64,000 nucleotides of DNA from Dehalococcoidia bacterium (GTDB lineage: Bacteria; Chloroflexota; Dehalococcoidia; Lucifugimonadales; UBA3495), in contig JAJDTP010000009.1 in assembly GCA_022827095.1 (NCBI GenBank), positions 1-64,000 of the forward strand, given 5' to 3'. Shown piece after piece: positions 35,162 to 44,465 of this stretch. The notes beneath the pieces are model-generated. The model saw nothing but the letters and a program-made list of their open reading frames with translations, had not been told where the DNA came from and ran no database searches. Within the stretch, counting starts at the first letter, position 1. Each line of letters starts with the position of its first letter. The translations under genes were made by a program, and so were the position numbers.

Positions 35162-35728
35162 ATGGCCACCACTCCCATCGGCGAGAAGCTGCTGACCGCC
35201 GACGAATTCCTGCGGCTGTGCGAACAGCGGGTAATCAAGGGTGAACTGGTCAAGGGAGTTTGGTGCGAAACCTTGTCTACGAACGGTGAACATGGCGAAT
35301 TGGCGATGGCCATAGGTACGGCCTTGACAGTGCATGTGCGCCCCAACCGGCTGGGTAAGGTTACGGGCACTGATGCCGGTGTCCTGCTGGAACGGGATCC
35401 GGATACAGTGCGCGAGCCGGATGTCGCCTACTTTTCAGCGGAGACATTGCCTCTTGACGCGAGATCCCGCGGGTTCTACGAAGTGGTCCCCGATCTGGTC
35501 GTCGAGATAATCTCGCCCAACGACAGCCCGCAATACGTGGCTGACCGGGTGGCGATGTGGCTCAGCCACGGCGTTCGCCTGGTGTGGGCTGTGTACCCGG
35601 TGTCTCGCACCGTGGCTGCCCATCCCTCAGCAGGTCCGACTCTCATCTACACCGAAGACGACGAGTTGGACGGTGGCGACGTGCTTCCCGAGTTCCGTTG
35701 CTTAGTGCGCGACATCCTGGACTGGTGA
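35162..35728 (+). CDS. Uma2 family (DUF820) endonuclease-like protein
   Basis: A 188-residue Uma2 protein. Motif residues: EPDVAYFSAE, VPDLVVEIISPND (acidic residue after a hydrophobic strand), and ADRVAMWLSHGVRLVWAVYP, where the usual Lys of the K-x3-Y segment is replaced by Arg. That could reduce nuclease activity. ATG 35162 follows GGGAGGC. It is divergent in sequence from the copy at 2367-2957. Confidence 0.75.
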   Translation: MATTPIGEKLLTADEFLRLCEQRVIKGELVKGVWCETLSTNGEHGELAMAIGTALTVHVRPNRLGKVTGTDAGVLLERDPDTVREPDVAYFSAETLPLDARSRGFYEVVPDLVVEIISPNDSPQYVADRVAMWLSHGVRLVWAVYPVSRTVAAHPSAGPTLIYTEDDELDGGDVLPEFRCLVRDILDW

Positions 35729-35738
35729 TCGTCAGGCT

Positions 35739-37091
35739 TCACTCCACCGCGTGCAGCCGGCCGTCGGTTGTTCGCACGTACAACCTGCCGCCGGCGTAGG
35801 CCGGCGGCAATTCTATGGGTCCGCCCAGGTCCAGCTTCCACAACATCGAACCGTCCGCCCGGTTGAGGCAGTACACCAGGCCGTCCCGCGCGCCAAAGTA
35901 GATGCGGTCTCCCAGTATGATCGGGGAACTGACGACCCCACCGTCCGCCTGGAACCGCCACAACTGGTGGTCGGTCAACCCCTCCCTGGCGTAAAACGCC
36001 CCGTCACTGTCACCGACGTAATAGACGCCGTCGGCAATCGCGGGCGACGATACGATCCCCTGGGTATGCCGCTCCTCCGGCGCGAACCGCCACCGCTCTC
36101 CCCGCTGGGCCGGCGGTGGTGGTATGCCCGGGATCTGCCAGATCCACATCTGGAACCAGGCCCGCTTGATCCAGTAGAGCCCCGGCATTCCCTTCACACC
36201 GGTGTTGATGGCGTACAGAGTCCCACCGGACGGGAAATACACGGTGTCGCCAGTCACCACCGGCGGCCCCTCAGCCGAGCCGGCGGTCAGGAAACGGAAT
36301 CGCCGCCTCCCGTCGTCCGCGTCGATGAAGTACAGGTTGCCCTCGTCGTCCGCCACATAGAGCCGGTCGCCGCGCAGGGTGGGCGTGGTCTTCACGTTGC
36401 CCTTGAGCTTGTGCTTCCAGAGCTGTTCGCCGGTTTGGGCGTCCAGGCCGTAGATGATGTTGCCCGCTGAAGTCACGTAGGCCACGCCACCGTGCACCAG
36501 CGCTGAAGCCGATATCGGCAGGTGCGCCTTGAAATTCCACGCCTGTTCGCCGGTGTCCTGGTCCAGCGCGAGCATCCGGTGGTTGGTGAGACCAACGAAC
36601 ACCAGGTTGTTGTTCGCGACGGTGGTGGCATGATCCATGGGGCCGGGCGTTTCCACTGACCACAGTTGCTCTCCCGTTCCGGCGTCGAGAGACGACACCT
36701 GGAAGTGCCCGCCAACGAACACCCTGCCGTCCGCTACCAGCGGGGCAGACCGGGTGTAGGGACCCAGGTCCTGGGACCAGGCGACGCGACCGGCGGGTTG
36801 CTGCTCCACCTCGGGAATATATCCGTTCAGGCTGGTGCCATAACCCAGCATCGACCAGCGTCCGGCGTTGGAGGCCGAAGACGCGGCGGCCGACGGGCTT
36901 CCCACGAACCAGCGCGCCGGGTTGGGCAGGCTGAACCAGAATATCCACCCCAGTATGGCCACCAGCAGCAATACGCCAGCCGTGAGGGCCGGCTTCAGCA
37001 CGCGCATCCGGTAGCGACGCCGGGCCGTGCGCTGGCTGCGTTCAACCCAGTCGGGAAATTCCGCCTGGTGTTCCTGTTCCTGCGTACCCAC
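35739..37091 (-). CDS. PQQ-like beta-propeller repeat membrane protein
   Basis: About 450 residues. A short cytoplasmic segment rich in Arg is followed by one transmembrane helix (LTAGVLLLVAILGWIFWF), then an extracellular eight-bladed propeller of PQQ/BamB-type repeats with W-x-G-Q or TGEQLW motifs (about seven TGEQLW-like cores: SLDAGTGEQLW, GLDAQTGEQLW). Likely a scaffold or cell-envelope assembly protein; no PQQ-enzyme active-site residues are obvious. The GTG start at 37091 lies inside the terminal repeat of a palindromic element, so it may begin later, at ATG 37007. Confidence 0.75.
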   Translation of the reverse strand: MGTQEQEHQAEFPDWVERSQRTARRRYRMRVLKPALTAGVLLLVAILGWIFWFSLPNPARWFVGSPSAAASSASNAGRWSMLGYGTSLNGYIPEVEQQPAGRVAWSQDLGPYTRSAPLVADGRVFVGGHFQVSSLDAGTGEQLWSVETPGPMDHATTVANNNLVFVGLTNHRMLALDQDTGEQAWNFKAHLPISASALVHGGVAYVTSAGNIIYGLDAQTGEQLWKHKLKGNVKTTPTLRGDRLYVADDEGNLYFIDADDGRRRFRFLTAGSAEGPPVVTGDTVYFPSGGTLYAINTGVKGMPGLYWIKRAWFQMWIWQIPGIPPPPAQRGERWRFAPEERHTQGIVSSPAIADGVYYVGDSDGAFYAREGLTDHQLWRFQADGGVVSSPIILGDRIYFGARDGLVYCLNRADGSMLWKLDLGGPIELPPAYAGGRLYVRTTDGRLHAVE

Positions 37092-37207
37092 TTTTTATCA
37101 ACCTGTCATTGCGAGCGCAGCGCGGCAATCTTGTTGCCGAGGAGTCGCCGCTCAGTCCGCGAGATTGCCACGTCGCTTCGCCCCTCGCAATGACAAACTG
37201 AGTACGC
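37082..37207. mobile_element. MITE-like palindromic element, GCGTAC family (126 bases)
   Basis: Ends are GCGTACCCA and the inverted TGAGTACGC. Internally TGTCATTGCGAGCGCAGCG and the complementary CTCGCAATGACA form long inverted arms. The copy at 44466-44591 has the same length and ends. The left end overlaps the proposed start of the PQQ-propeller gene. Confidence 0.75.
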
Positions 37208-37247
37208 GTGGGCGCGTTCCTGTTTCTGCATGTCGGTTAATACACTG

Positions 37248-37275
37248 GTAGGGGCGAATGATCATTCGCCCCTAC
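37248..37275. repeat. perfect 28-base AGGGGCGAATGAT palindrome
   Basis: A fully symmetric hairpin, GTAGGGGCGAATGAT followed by its exact complement. It lies between the end of the permease gene and the PQQ-propeller gene, both minus strand. It is the cleanest copy of the GGGGCG hairpin family. No T-tract follows, so a termination role is uncertain. Confidence 0.7.
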
Positions 37276-37303
37276 ATTCTAGCCTCAAAATTGGCTTGCG
37301 TCG

Positions 37304-38404
37304 TTACACATTGCGCTGCTTGGGGTCCAACCGGTCGCGCAGCCAGTCGCCCAGCAGGTTCACCGACAGCACGGTGAACAGGATGGCCAGGCCGGGGAAG
37401 AAGGAGACCCACCAGGAGTCGATGATGAGCTCGCGTCCGTCGGCTACCATGACGCCCCACGCCGGATTGGGACGGGGGATGCCCGCGCCCAGGAAGCTGA
37501 GGCCGGCTTCCAGCAGGATCACGAAACCCAGCTGGAGGGTGGCCAGCACGATGATCGTGTTCACCAGGTTGGGGAAGATGTGGCGCAGCATGATCCTGAT
37601 TTCCGATGAGCCGGCCACCCGCGCCCGGGCGATGAAGTCCTGCGTCTTCAGCGCCAGCGTCTCCCCACGGATCAGCCGGGCGTAGCGCGACCAGAGGAAC
37701 AGGCACACTACGATGAGCACGTTTTCGATGCGTGGCCCCAGGGTGGCCGCCAGCACCAGCGCCACCAGGATCAGCGAGATCGACAGGGACATATCGACCA
37801 GCCGCATCACCAGCGTGTCCACCCAGCCGCCGTAATAGCCGGCCAGGATGCCCAGCACGGTGCCTATGAGTCCCGACACGAAGATCGCCATCATCGACAC
37901 CACCAGCGCCAGCCGGGCGCCGTGAACAATTCGGCTGAATATGTCCATGCCATTCTTGTCGGTGCCCAGCAGGTATTTGCCCTGCCCGCCGGGTTTGACC
38001 ACGATCTGGATCTGGTCGCCCAGAACCGGAGCCTCGCCCTCGGCCTTGCCCACCACGCTCGCGTCACCGATGCGGACGGTCCGCTCGGCGTCGGTCAGCT
38101 TGATTTCGTTCTGGCGATTGTCCCGGTTCACCCGCTCCACAACCGTCCGATAGGACACCACGTCGCCGGACCAGGCCGGTGGAACCAGCCGGTCGTCGAG
38201 ATCTCCGCGCCGCGGGTTATGGGGAGCGATCAGCTCAGCGAAAACTGCCGGTATGAGCAGGAACACCAGCAGCATCGTGACCGGGAACAGAGGCAGCCGG
38301 CGTATTTCGGAGATCCAATGACGGATCCTGGAAAGAGCGCCAGGGCGTACTGCCGCTTCTTCCGAGACGGGACTGGCGGGGGCTGGCGCCGTGGTGATAG
38401 CCAT
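37304..38404 (-). CDS. dppC: ABC transporter permease, DppC/OppC type
   Basis: A 366-residue inner-membrane permease for peptides or nickel. N-terminal cytoplasmic region, first [23 protein letters not shown], then the large extracytoplasmic loop, and the binding-protein-dependent permease core with [21 protein letters not shown] and EAA-type loop [19 protein letters not shown]. The loop between TM1 and TM2 is longer than usual. Partner permease and binding protein are upstream; ATPases are at 44762-46913 on the other strand. Confidence 0.88.
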   Translation of the reverse strand: MAITTAPAPASPVSEEAAVRPGALSRIRHWISEIRRLPLFPVTMLLVFLLIPAVFAELIAPHNPRRGDLDDRLVPPAWSGDVVSYRTVVERVNRDNRQNEIKLTDAERTVRIGDASVVGKAEGEAPVLGDQIQIVVKPGGQGKYLLGTDKNGMDIFSRIVHGARLALVVSMMAIFVSGLIGTVLGILAGYYGGWVDTLVMRLVDMSLSISLILVALVLAATLGPRIENVLIVVCLFLWSRYARLIRGETLALKTQDFIARARVAGSSEIRIMLRHIFPNLVNTIIVLATLQLGFVILLEAGLSFLGAGIPRPNPAWGVMVADGRELIIDSWWVSFFPGLAILFTVLSVNLLGDWLRDRLDPKQRNV

Positions 38405-38461
38405 GTCTCATTCTCCACCGTTGGCCATTGTCTTTGTCGATACCAATGCGTCTTTCGTATG

Positions 38462-38609
38462 TGTTCAGAAATCAGGGGTTGTCATTGCGAGGCGCTTGCG
38501 CCGCGGCAATCTCGACGTCGTAGCGGCAACGTCCGGCTGGAAGCTCTCTCCAGCGCCAACGAGATTGCCGCTCTCCGCTCGCAATGACACTTCCCCACAA
38601 GTCTGAACA
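38462..38609. mobile_element. MITE-like palindromic element, TGTTCAGA family (148 bases)
   Basis: Terminal inverted repeat TGTTCAGA/TCTGAACA. Inner core starts TGTCATTGCGAGGCGCTTG and ends GCTCGCAATGACA, with inner arms GGCAATCTCG/CGAGATTGCC. Its core resembles the GCGTAC family, but the ends differ. A near-identical copy is at 56766-56915. It separates dppC from dppB. Confidence 0.75.
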
Positions 38610-38638
38610 GTTACCGTCTGTTTTCCGTGCGCGCTCGC

Positions 38639-39562
38639 CTACGTGTAGCGGATCCGGGGATCCAGGTACGCGTAGAGGATATCCACGATCAGGTTCGCGA
38701 AGATGTAGATGGACGATCCGATGATCACCACTGCCTGCAGCACCTGGAAGTCTCGCCCGCGCACGGCGCCCACCGCCAACTGCCCCACGCCCGGCCATGA
38801 GAACACCGTTTCCACGATCACGGTACCCGTGAACAGGCCGCCGATGATGATGGCGAAGTAGGTCAGTGGCGCAATAAAGGCGTTGCGGAGACAGTGCTTC
38901 CAAATCACTTTCCATTCCGGCACGCCCTTGATGCGCGCCAGTTTAACGAATTCGGTGTCCAGAACGTCCAGCATCGAGGAGCGGATCAGGCGCAGCAGCG
39001 CCGCCACCTGGAAGAAGCCCAGGGTGAACGCCGGCATGATCATGTGGGACAGTCCACCCTTGCCGGACGATGGCAGCCAACCCAGTTGCACCGCGAAGAG
39101 CCACAGCAGCATGATGCCCAGCCAGAAGCTCGGCACCGATTGGCCCAGGAAGGCCACCGCCTTGCCCTGGTAGTCCAGCCAGCCGTCTTTGCGCGCTGCG
39201 GTGATGACGCCCAGGGGCACGCCGAGGACCACGGCGATCACCATGGCCAGGCCACCTAGTTGCAGCGTGGCCGGGAAGCGATCCATCACCATGCCCATGG
39301 CGGTCTGTCCGCCAAAGGCGTAGGACTCGCCGAAGTCGCCCTGAACGGCATTGCCCAGGAAGACCAGGTAGCGCATGTGCAGCGGCTTGTCCAGGCCCCA
39401 TTTTTCCTTCAGGGCGGCGATGTCTTCGGGGGTCGCCTCACCCATGGGCAGCATCACGGACGTGGGGTCGCCGGTGATGTTGGAGAGCATGAACACGATG
39501 ATGCTCACCAGGAGCACGGCGATAATCGCCTGCCCCACGCGGAAGATTATGAACCGCTGCAT
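38639..39562 (-). CDS. dppB: ABC transporter permease, DppB/OppB type
   Basis: A 307-residue permease. Short N-terminal TM (FRVGQAIIAVLLVSIIVFML), extracytoplasmic loop with GDPTSVMLPMG and the PLHMRYLVFLGNAVQGDFGES segment typical of DppB, then the core with ARIKGVPEWKVIWKHCLRNAF (EAA loop). Forms a heterodimer with DppC. It follows the binding-protein gene in one operon; a palindromic element lies between it and dppC. Confidence 0.9.
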   Translation of the reverse strand: MQRFIIFRVGQAIIAVLLVSIIVFMLSNITGDPTSVMLPMGEATPEDIAALKEKWGLDKPLHMRYLVFLGNAVQGDFGESYAFGGQTAMGMVMDRFPATLQLGGLAMVIAVVLGVPLGVITAARKDGWLDYQGKAVAFLGQSVPSFWLGIMLLWLFAVQLGWLPSSGKGGLSHMIMPAFTLGFFQVAALLRLIRSSMLDVLDTEFVKLARIKGVPEWKVIWKHCLRNAFIAPLTYFAIIIGGLFTGTVIVETVFSWPGVGQLAVGAVRGRDFQVLQAVVIIGSSIYIFANLIVDILYAYLDPRIRYT

Positions 39563-39630
39563 GATAGCCTCCGGCTTCTGCTACCGTTATTCCGGGTTAT
39601 ACGTTGTCATGGGACTTACGCAGTTGTGAC

Positions 39631-39658
39631 CGTCATTCCGGCTATCGCTGGAATGACG
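39631..39658. repeat. CGTCATTCCGG-type palindrome
   Basis: CGTCATTCCGGCTATCGCTGGAATGACG, a near-perfect palindrome of the same type as at 15302-15347. It lies between the binding-protein gene and dppB. Confidence 0.65.
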
Positions 39659-39667
39659 GGTCGAGGC

Positions 39668-41488
39668 TTAACGGGCCGCCTTGGCGTACTCCAGGTGGCC
39701 GAACACGCCGGTGAGGCTGCCGAACTTGTACTCGGCCACCTCCTCGGGGTTTGCCACCAGCGTGGCGCGGACGTTGACGATGGGGATGGTACGGTAGTTA
39801 TCGTAAATGTGGTCACCCATCTCCTGCGCCAACCGGTGTCGCTCGGCCGGGTCCGTTTCCCTGAGGAGCGCCTCGTAGTTGTCGTCGTAGATCTGGTGCT
39901 CGACGTAGGCCACGCCGCCGCCGGGCAGGCCAGTTTCCGGATTGATGTCCCCGGTGTAGTAGTAGATGCGGGCGTTGGCGTTGATCTGCCTGATGGTCTG
40001 GCGCACGGGAAGGATGAAGTGAGCGTCGTGCTGGTCGCGGAAGGCGTCCAGCGCGCGGGCGAACTCAACCTCAACCAGCTTCACGTCGATGCCGATGTCC
40101 TGGAAGGACTGGGCAACGGTCTGAGCGACCTCGATGGTTTCCGGCAGGCCGGGCAAGCTGGACTGCCACACTTCCATATAGAAGCGGTTCTGCCCGTTGT
40201 CGCCGGGGAAGCCGGCCTCGTCCAGCAGTTCTTTGGCCCGTTCCGGATCGTAGCCGTACCTCTCGTCGAACTCGTCGGCCCAGCGCGGGTTCCAGCCCTC
40301 CAGGGTGTCGTGGAAGATGGTGTTGTACATGGGCTCGCCGCGGCCCTTGAACAGCTCGTTGATGATCTGCTCGCGGTTGATGGCGCGGTTCATGGCCTCC
40401 CGGACCAGGCGACCGGTTTCCCCGGCGGCCGTCCAGGGCTCAGTGTCGGGATTCCAGTTGACCTCGCTCAACTCGTATTGCCCGAAGGGCATGATGGTCA
40501 GGCCAACGGAAGGCAGCGGGCTTTCGAACACCTCCATGCCCTCATCGATGGCCTGCTGGTGCAGCACCTTGGGGATGTCCACCATGTTGGCCTCGCCGGT
40601 GAGCAGCATGGCCAAACGGGTCAGGTCCTCGGGCGTGGTGCTGATCCGCATCCGCTTGAACTCGGGGTTGACGCGCCAGTGGTCGTAGGGCACGGCCTCG
40701 TACTCGGTGTACTCCTTGAGTTCGCGGTTGACGAACTGGAAGCCGCCGGTTCCGGCCGGGCCCTGCTCGAACATGGCGTCGCCCTCGGCCGCGTGCTGAG
40801 CCGAGCTGCGAATCGCCGCGCACGGCACCACCAAGATGTTGAACCACCAATCGGCGACGTCAACCTGGGGCTGGGCCAGGGTCATCTTCAAAGTGTAGTC
40901 GTCAATGACCTCGGCCTGGCCGGCGTCGATCATCTCCGTCATGGAGTCGTACCCCATGAACTTCTTCAACGGTCCCTTGCAGCCGGCCAACGGATCGGAC
41001 ATCTGCTGGTCGACGGTGAAGATGAAGTCCTGGACGGTGAACTCGCCCCAGCCGAAGTGCATCTCCACGCCTTCCTGGAGGTAGAAGGTGTACTCGCTGG
41101 CATCGGGGCTAACATCCCATTCCCGGGCCAACTGGGGCAGGATTGTGGAGACGCCGGTGTCGGGCGAGATGGTGGTCGGGTTTTCCCAGATGGGCCGGAA
41201 CACCAGGTGCCCGCTGCTGGTGGCCAGCCAGGGGAAGAAGGTGTCCTGGGGCAGCGGGGTTACGGCCAGGTGGAGGTAGGTGTCCTCATCAGCCATGGCC
41301 GGCATGGCGGTGGGCTCGGGGGCGGCGGTGGCGGAGGCCTGGGCCGGAGCCGCCGGGGCAGCGGTGGCTGCAGGTGCGGCAGCCGGTTCCGAAGCCGTGC
41401 CGCCGCAGGCGACAATCGCGGACAGGAATACAATCAACAGGAGAACTGCGGCTATGCGCGACGCGTTTCGGATACTGCGAACTGCCAT
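39668..41488 (-). CDS. dppA: ABC transporter substrate-binding lipoprotein (peptide/SBP family 5)
   Basis: A 606-residue solute-binding protein. It begins with a signal segment, VLLLIVFLSAIVAC, with lipobox I-V-A-C, so it is membrane-anchored by a lipid. An Ala/Pro-rich spacer follows, then the SBP_bac_5 fold (PLPQDTFFPWLATSSG; EYTFYLQEGVEMHFG; REAMNRAINREQIINELFKG). Such proteins bind peptides, nickel or other solutes. First gene of the dppABC-like operon, with a strong promoter upstream. The gene is a little longer than DppA. Confidence 0.88.
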   Translation of the reverse strand: MAVRSIRNASRIAAVLLLIVFLSAIVACGGTASEPAAAPAATAAPAAPAQASATAAPEPTAMPAMADEDTYLHLAVTPLPQDTFFPWLATSSGHLVFRPIWENPTTISPDTGVSTILPQLAREWDVSPDASEYTFYLQEGVEMHFGWGEFTVQDFIFTVDQQMSDPLAGCKGPLKKFMGYDSMTEMIDAGQAEVIDDYTLKMTLAQPQVDVADWWFNILVVPCAAIRSSAQHAAEGDAMFEQGPAGTGGFQFVNRELKEYTEYEAVPYDHWRVNPEFKRMRISTTPEDLTRLAMLLTGEANMVDIPKVLHQQAIDEGMEVFESPLPSVGLTIMPFGQYELSEVNWNPDTEPWTAAGETGRLVREAMNRAINREQIINELFKGRGEPMYNTIFHDTLEGWNPRWADEFDERYGYDPERAKELLDEAGFPGDNGQNRFYMEVWQSSLPGLPETIEVAQTVAQSFQDIGIDVKLVEVEFARALDAFRDQHDAHFILPVRQTIRQINANARIYYYTGDINPETGLPGGGVAYVEHQIYDDNYEALLRETDPAERHRLAQEMGDHIYDNYRTIPIVNVRATLVANPEEVAEYKFGSLTGVFGHLEYAKAAR

Positions 41489-41532
41489 TCGGATACCTCC
41501 GTATCAGTCAGCGGATTCCCGTGTGCCGCCAA

Positions 41533-41561
41533 ACATTAGCATTGGCAATAACTGATGTCAA
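41533..41561 (-). promoter_or_regulatory. sigma-70-type promoter of the dpp operon
   Basis: Minus-strand TTGACA, 17-base spacer, TAATGT. Transcription would begin near 41526, about 38 bases before the binding-protein start at 41488. A perfect -35 with an ideal spacer makes this one of the clearest promoters in the window. The 343-base gap 41489-41831 holds this and the CaiB promoter. Confidence 0.65.
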
Positions 41562-41746
41562 ATATTCGGTTCAGTGATAATATAGGGGCCGTAAAATATT
41601 CAAATCAATGCCGATTGAGTTGGTTATCGTTGTTGAACGGCTTCATGCCGAGCGGTATCGTCACCGTGACAACGCTTTACGGACGTGGAATAACCTCCGG
41701 TTGGATTGCGTGGTTTTACGTCGGCTGAGGCCTTTTCGGATTGCCG

Positions 41747-41782
41747 TTGCGCGGGCGCATTTGCAACCATATACTCCCGCGC
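41747..41782 (+). promoter_or_regulatory. promoter with flanking inverted repeat before the CaiB pair
   Basis: TTGCGC (41747-41752), 17-base spacer, TATACT (41770-41775). An inverted repeat GCGCGGG (41749-41755)/CCCGCGC (41776-41782) brackets the -10 element and overlaps the -35, a layout that suits repressor binding. Initiation near 41782 gives a 50-base leader. No regulator gene is adjacent. Confidence 0.4.
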
Positions 41783-41831
41783 GGTTATATTTGTCGGTGA
41801 GACAATACTCGGATTAGCGGTTTACACAATC

Positions 41832-43055
41832 ATGTCGTCCACATCGTCAACGCCTCTGTCACGCCTGACTTCCGACCAATCGCCGCCGCCATTGGCAGGC
41901 GTGCGCGTGGTTGAGTGGGGCGAGATGGTATCGGCGCCGTTTTGCGCCAAGGTCCTGGCCGAGTTGGGCGCGGACGTCGTCAAGGTCGAGCTGCCCACAG
42001 GCGACGCGGCGCGCCGTGCTGGACCCTTCCCCGGTCGAGAACGCCACGCGGAACGGAGCGGGCTGTTCCTGTTCGCCAACCTGGGCAAGCGCGGCATAAC
42101 CCTGGACACCGACACGGAAGACGGCATCGAGCGGCTGCACAATATGCTGACCCGCGCCGATATATTCGTCGAGAACCAGCCTTTCCCGGCCCTGGAGCCG
42201 GCGGGAATCGACTCGGCCTCCCTGCGCCGTCGTCATCCCCACCTGATAACCGTGTCGCTGTCACCCTACGGCCGCACCGGCGATTACCGGAAGTACGCCG
42301 GCTACGACCTGCAGGTGAACGCCCTGAGCGGCATGAGCTTCGGCACGGGTCACCCACACCGGGAGCCGCTCACCACGCCGGACCGACAGGCCGGGTATCT
42401 GGCCGCCCTCGGTGGGGCCTACGCCGCCATTGTGGCCTTGCTGGCCCGAGAGTCGAACTTGGCCGGCGACGGCGATCACGGCGGCGGGCAGTACATCGAC
42501 GTCGCCGATTCGGGCGTCATCAGCACGCTGCTGACCGGCTACCATCTGCCCACCTTTATATATCGGGGAATCGCCGGCTCACGTTCGGGCAACCGGATGC
42601 GCCTGGGCCTCTTTCCCAACTGCGTGCTGCCGTGCCGGGACGGCTACGTGTGCATCGACGCCCCGCAGATGGAACAGTACCAGCGGTTCCTGAACCTGAT
42701 GGGAGACCCGCACTGGACCGAGAACCCACGCTACCGCGACCGCCGCGCCATGAGCGATCAATACCCCGAGGAGGCTGAAAACCTGATCGCACCCTGGTTC
42801 ATGGAACACGACAAGGAGGAGATCCTGCAACTGTGCCTGGAAAACCGCATCCCGTGCGCGCCGGTTCTGACCATGGACGAGGCGCTGGCAATGCCCCACC
42901 TGCACCAACGGGATTGGTTCGTCGAATCGGATCATCCTGAAGCCGGTGGCTACCGCTATCCCGGCGCTCCGGTGCGGCTGCACGGTTCGCCGTGCCGCGT
43001 CGTCCGTCCCGCTCCGCTGCTGGGACAGCACAACGCGGACGTGTTCGGAGAATGA
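41832..43055 (+). CDS. CaiB/BaiF family CoA-transferase
   Basis: A 407-residue class III CoA-transferase. It starts LAGVRVVEWGEMVSAPFCAKVLAELGADVVKVE, the family's N-terminal Rossmann-like segment; the catalytic Asp position, usually in an x-Asn-x-x-x-x-Asp region, is within LQVNALSGMSFGTGHPHREP. C-terminal AQRD-like blocks (HQRDWFVESDHPEAGGYRY) and the PGAPVRLHG tail fit the family. The open frame extends to 41706; ATG 41832 gives the best N-terminus. It overlaps the next gene by four bases (ATGA). Confidence 0.85.
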   Translation: MSSTSSTPLSRLTSDQSPPPLAGVRVVEWGEMVSAPFCAKVLAELGADVVKVELPTGDAARRAGPFPGRERHAERSGLFLFANLGKRGITLDTDTEDGIERLHNMLTRADIFVENQPFPALEPAGIDSASLRRRHPHLITVSLSPYGRTGDYRKYAGYDLQVNALSGMSFGTGHPHREPLTTPDRQAGYLAALGGAYAAIVALLARESNLAGDGDHGGGQYIDVADSGVISTLLTGYHLPTFIYRGIAGSRSGNRMRLGLFPNCVLPCRDGYVCIDAPQMEQYQRFLNLMGDPHWTENPRYRDRRAMSDQYPEEAENLIAPWFMEHDKEEILQLCLENRIPCAPVLTMDEALAMPHLHQRDWFVESDHPEAGGYRYPGAPVRLHGSPCRVVRPAPLLGQHNADVFGE

Positions 43056-44350
43056 TGGTTCGCAGTAGTCCGATGCCTCTGCCCCCTCTGCGCAATGTCC
43101 GCGTCGTGGACCTGGGCTCCGCCTGGGCCGGGCCGATGGCGGGACACCTGCTGGCGGACATGGGCGCGGAGGTAATCAAGATCGAGAGCCGGGCGCGCAT
43201 GGACGGCATGCGCCTGGGCCGGCCCATGATACCCATTGAAAATCACGGTGAAGATCTGGCCGGCGGAGACCGCGGCCTCTGGCCCGAATTGCAACCGGTG
43301 TTTCACGGGCTCAACCGGAACAAGCTCAGCGTGACGCTGAACCTGCGCACCGAAGCCGGCCGCGGCATCCTGCAACGGCTGGCCTCGGTCAGCGACGTGG
43401 TGCTGGCGAATTTCTCCCCGGGCGTCCTGGAACGTCTGGGCATGGACCACGCCAGCCTCACGGCGATCAAGCCGGACATCATCGTGGCATCCATGCCGGC
43501 CTTCGGCGATACCGGCCCGCTGCGCGACATGGTGGCCTACGCGCCCATCATCCAGGCCATGTCGGGCATGATGAGCCTGGTGGGTTACGCGCCGGAAGAA
43601 GGTGAGCCGCTGGTGGGCGAACTCCAGGCCGCGTGGAGCGACACGGTGGCCGCCCTTTGCGCAGCTCTGGGCGTGGCCGCGGCCCTGCGACACCGCAATC
43701 GCACGGGCCAGGGACAGTATGTGGAAGCCGCTCACCTTGAGGGCACCGCCGCGTTGCTGGGAGTACCCATGCTGGAATACCAGATGACGGGTGAGATCCC
43801 GGTTCCGCCCGGCAACGACGACCCGGAGTTCGCGCCGCACAACAACTACCCCTGCGCCGGCGAGGACACCTGGGTCGCCATCGCCGCTCGCACGGAGGAG
43901 GAGTGGCAGGCGATAGCCGGCGTCATCGAAAGCGATGGAGCCGGATGCTCTGCTCTGGCCGCCGACGCCAGGTTCGCCGATAAATCGTCCCGATGGCGCA
44001 ACCGGCGTGATTTGGACAAGCGCATCGCGGCGTGGACGAGCAGCCTCAGCCCTCAGCAGGTGGCGGAAAGGTTGCAGACGGCGGGAGTGGCGGCCATGCC
44101 GGTGATGAACATTGCCGACCAGTTCGCCGACCCACATCTGAACGCCCGGGAAACCTACGTGGAAATCGACCACCCCCACGTCGGTGCCGAGATGGTTTAC
44201 GGAGTCCCCTGGCGGTTCAGCGACACCCCCGGCTCGGTGCGGGTGCCGGCTCCGCTGCTGGGCCAGCACAACGGGTACGTGTTGCAACAACTGCTGGGTA
44301 TGGATGAAACGCGAATTGAGGTTCTGGTAACGCAGCAGGTCGTGTACTGA
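43052..44350 (+). CDS. CaiB/BaiF family CoA-transferase
   Basis: A 432-residue paralogue of the upstream gene. It has LRNVRVVDLGSAWAGPMAGHLLADMGAEVIKIE, followed by GLNRNKLSVTLNLRTEAGRG and LANFSPGVLERLGMDH, and TGQGQYVEAAHLEGTAAL. Start and stop of the two genes overlap (ATGATG), which couples translation and suggests a heterodimer, as seen for some paired family III transferases. The acyl substrate is unknown. Confidence 0.85.
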   Translation: MMVRSSPMPLPPLRNVRVVDLGSAWAGPMAGHLLADMGAEVIKIESRARMDGMRLGRPMIPIENHGEDLAGGDRGLWPELQPVFHGLNRNKLSVTLNLRTEAGRGILQRLASVSDVVLANFSPGVLERLGMDHASLTAIKPDIIVASMPAFGDTGPLRDMVAYAPIIQAMSGMMSLVGYAPEEGEPLVGELQAAWSDTVAALCAALGVAAALRHRNRTGQGQYVEAAHLEGTAALLGVPMLEYQMTGEIPVPPGNDDPEFAPHNNYPCAGEDTWVAIAARTEEEWQAIAGVIESDGAGCSALAADARFADKSSRWRNRRDLDKRIAAWTSSLSPQQVAERLQTAGVAAMPVMNIADQFADPHLNARETYVEIDHPHVGAEMVYGVPWRFSDTPGSVRVPAPLLGQHNGYVLQQLLGMDETRIEVLVTQQVVY

Positions 44351-44465
44351 CCGGCCGAAGCCGCATCCGTGCGCCACCGTCGTCATCCAAAAATCCCGTC
44401 CATCCTGTCCATCCATGCAATGAAACCACCTGAAACGGGACGCTACCCTGTCATGTCCATCTCAT

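Noticed and set aside
39260-41539. A 759-residue open frame opposite dppB and dppA
   Set aside because: Composition is that of an antisense shadow; no start signal or motif.
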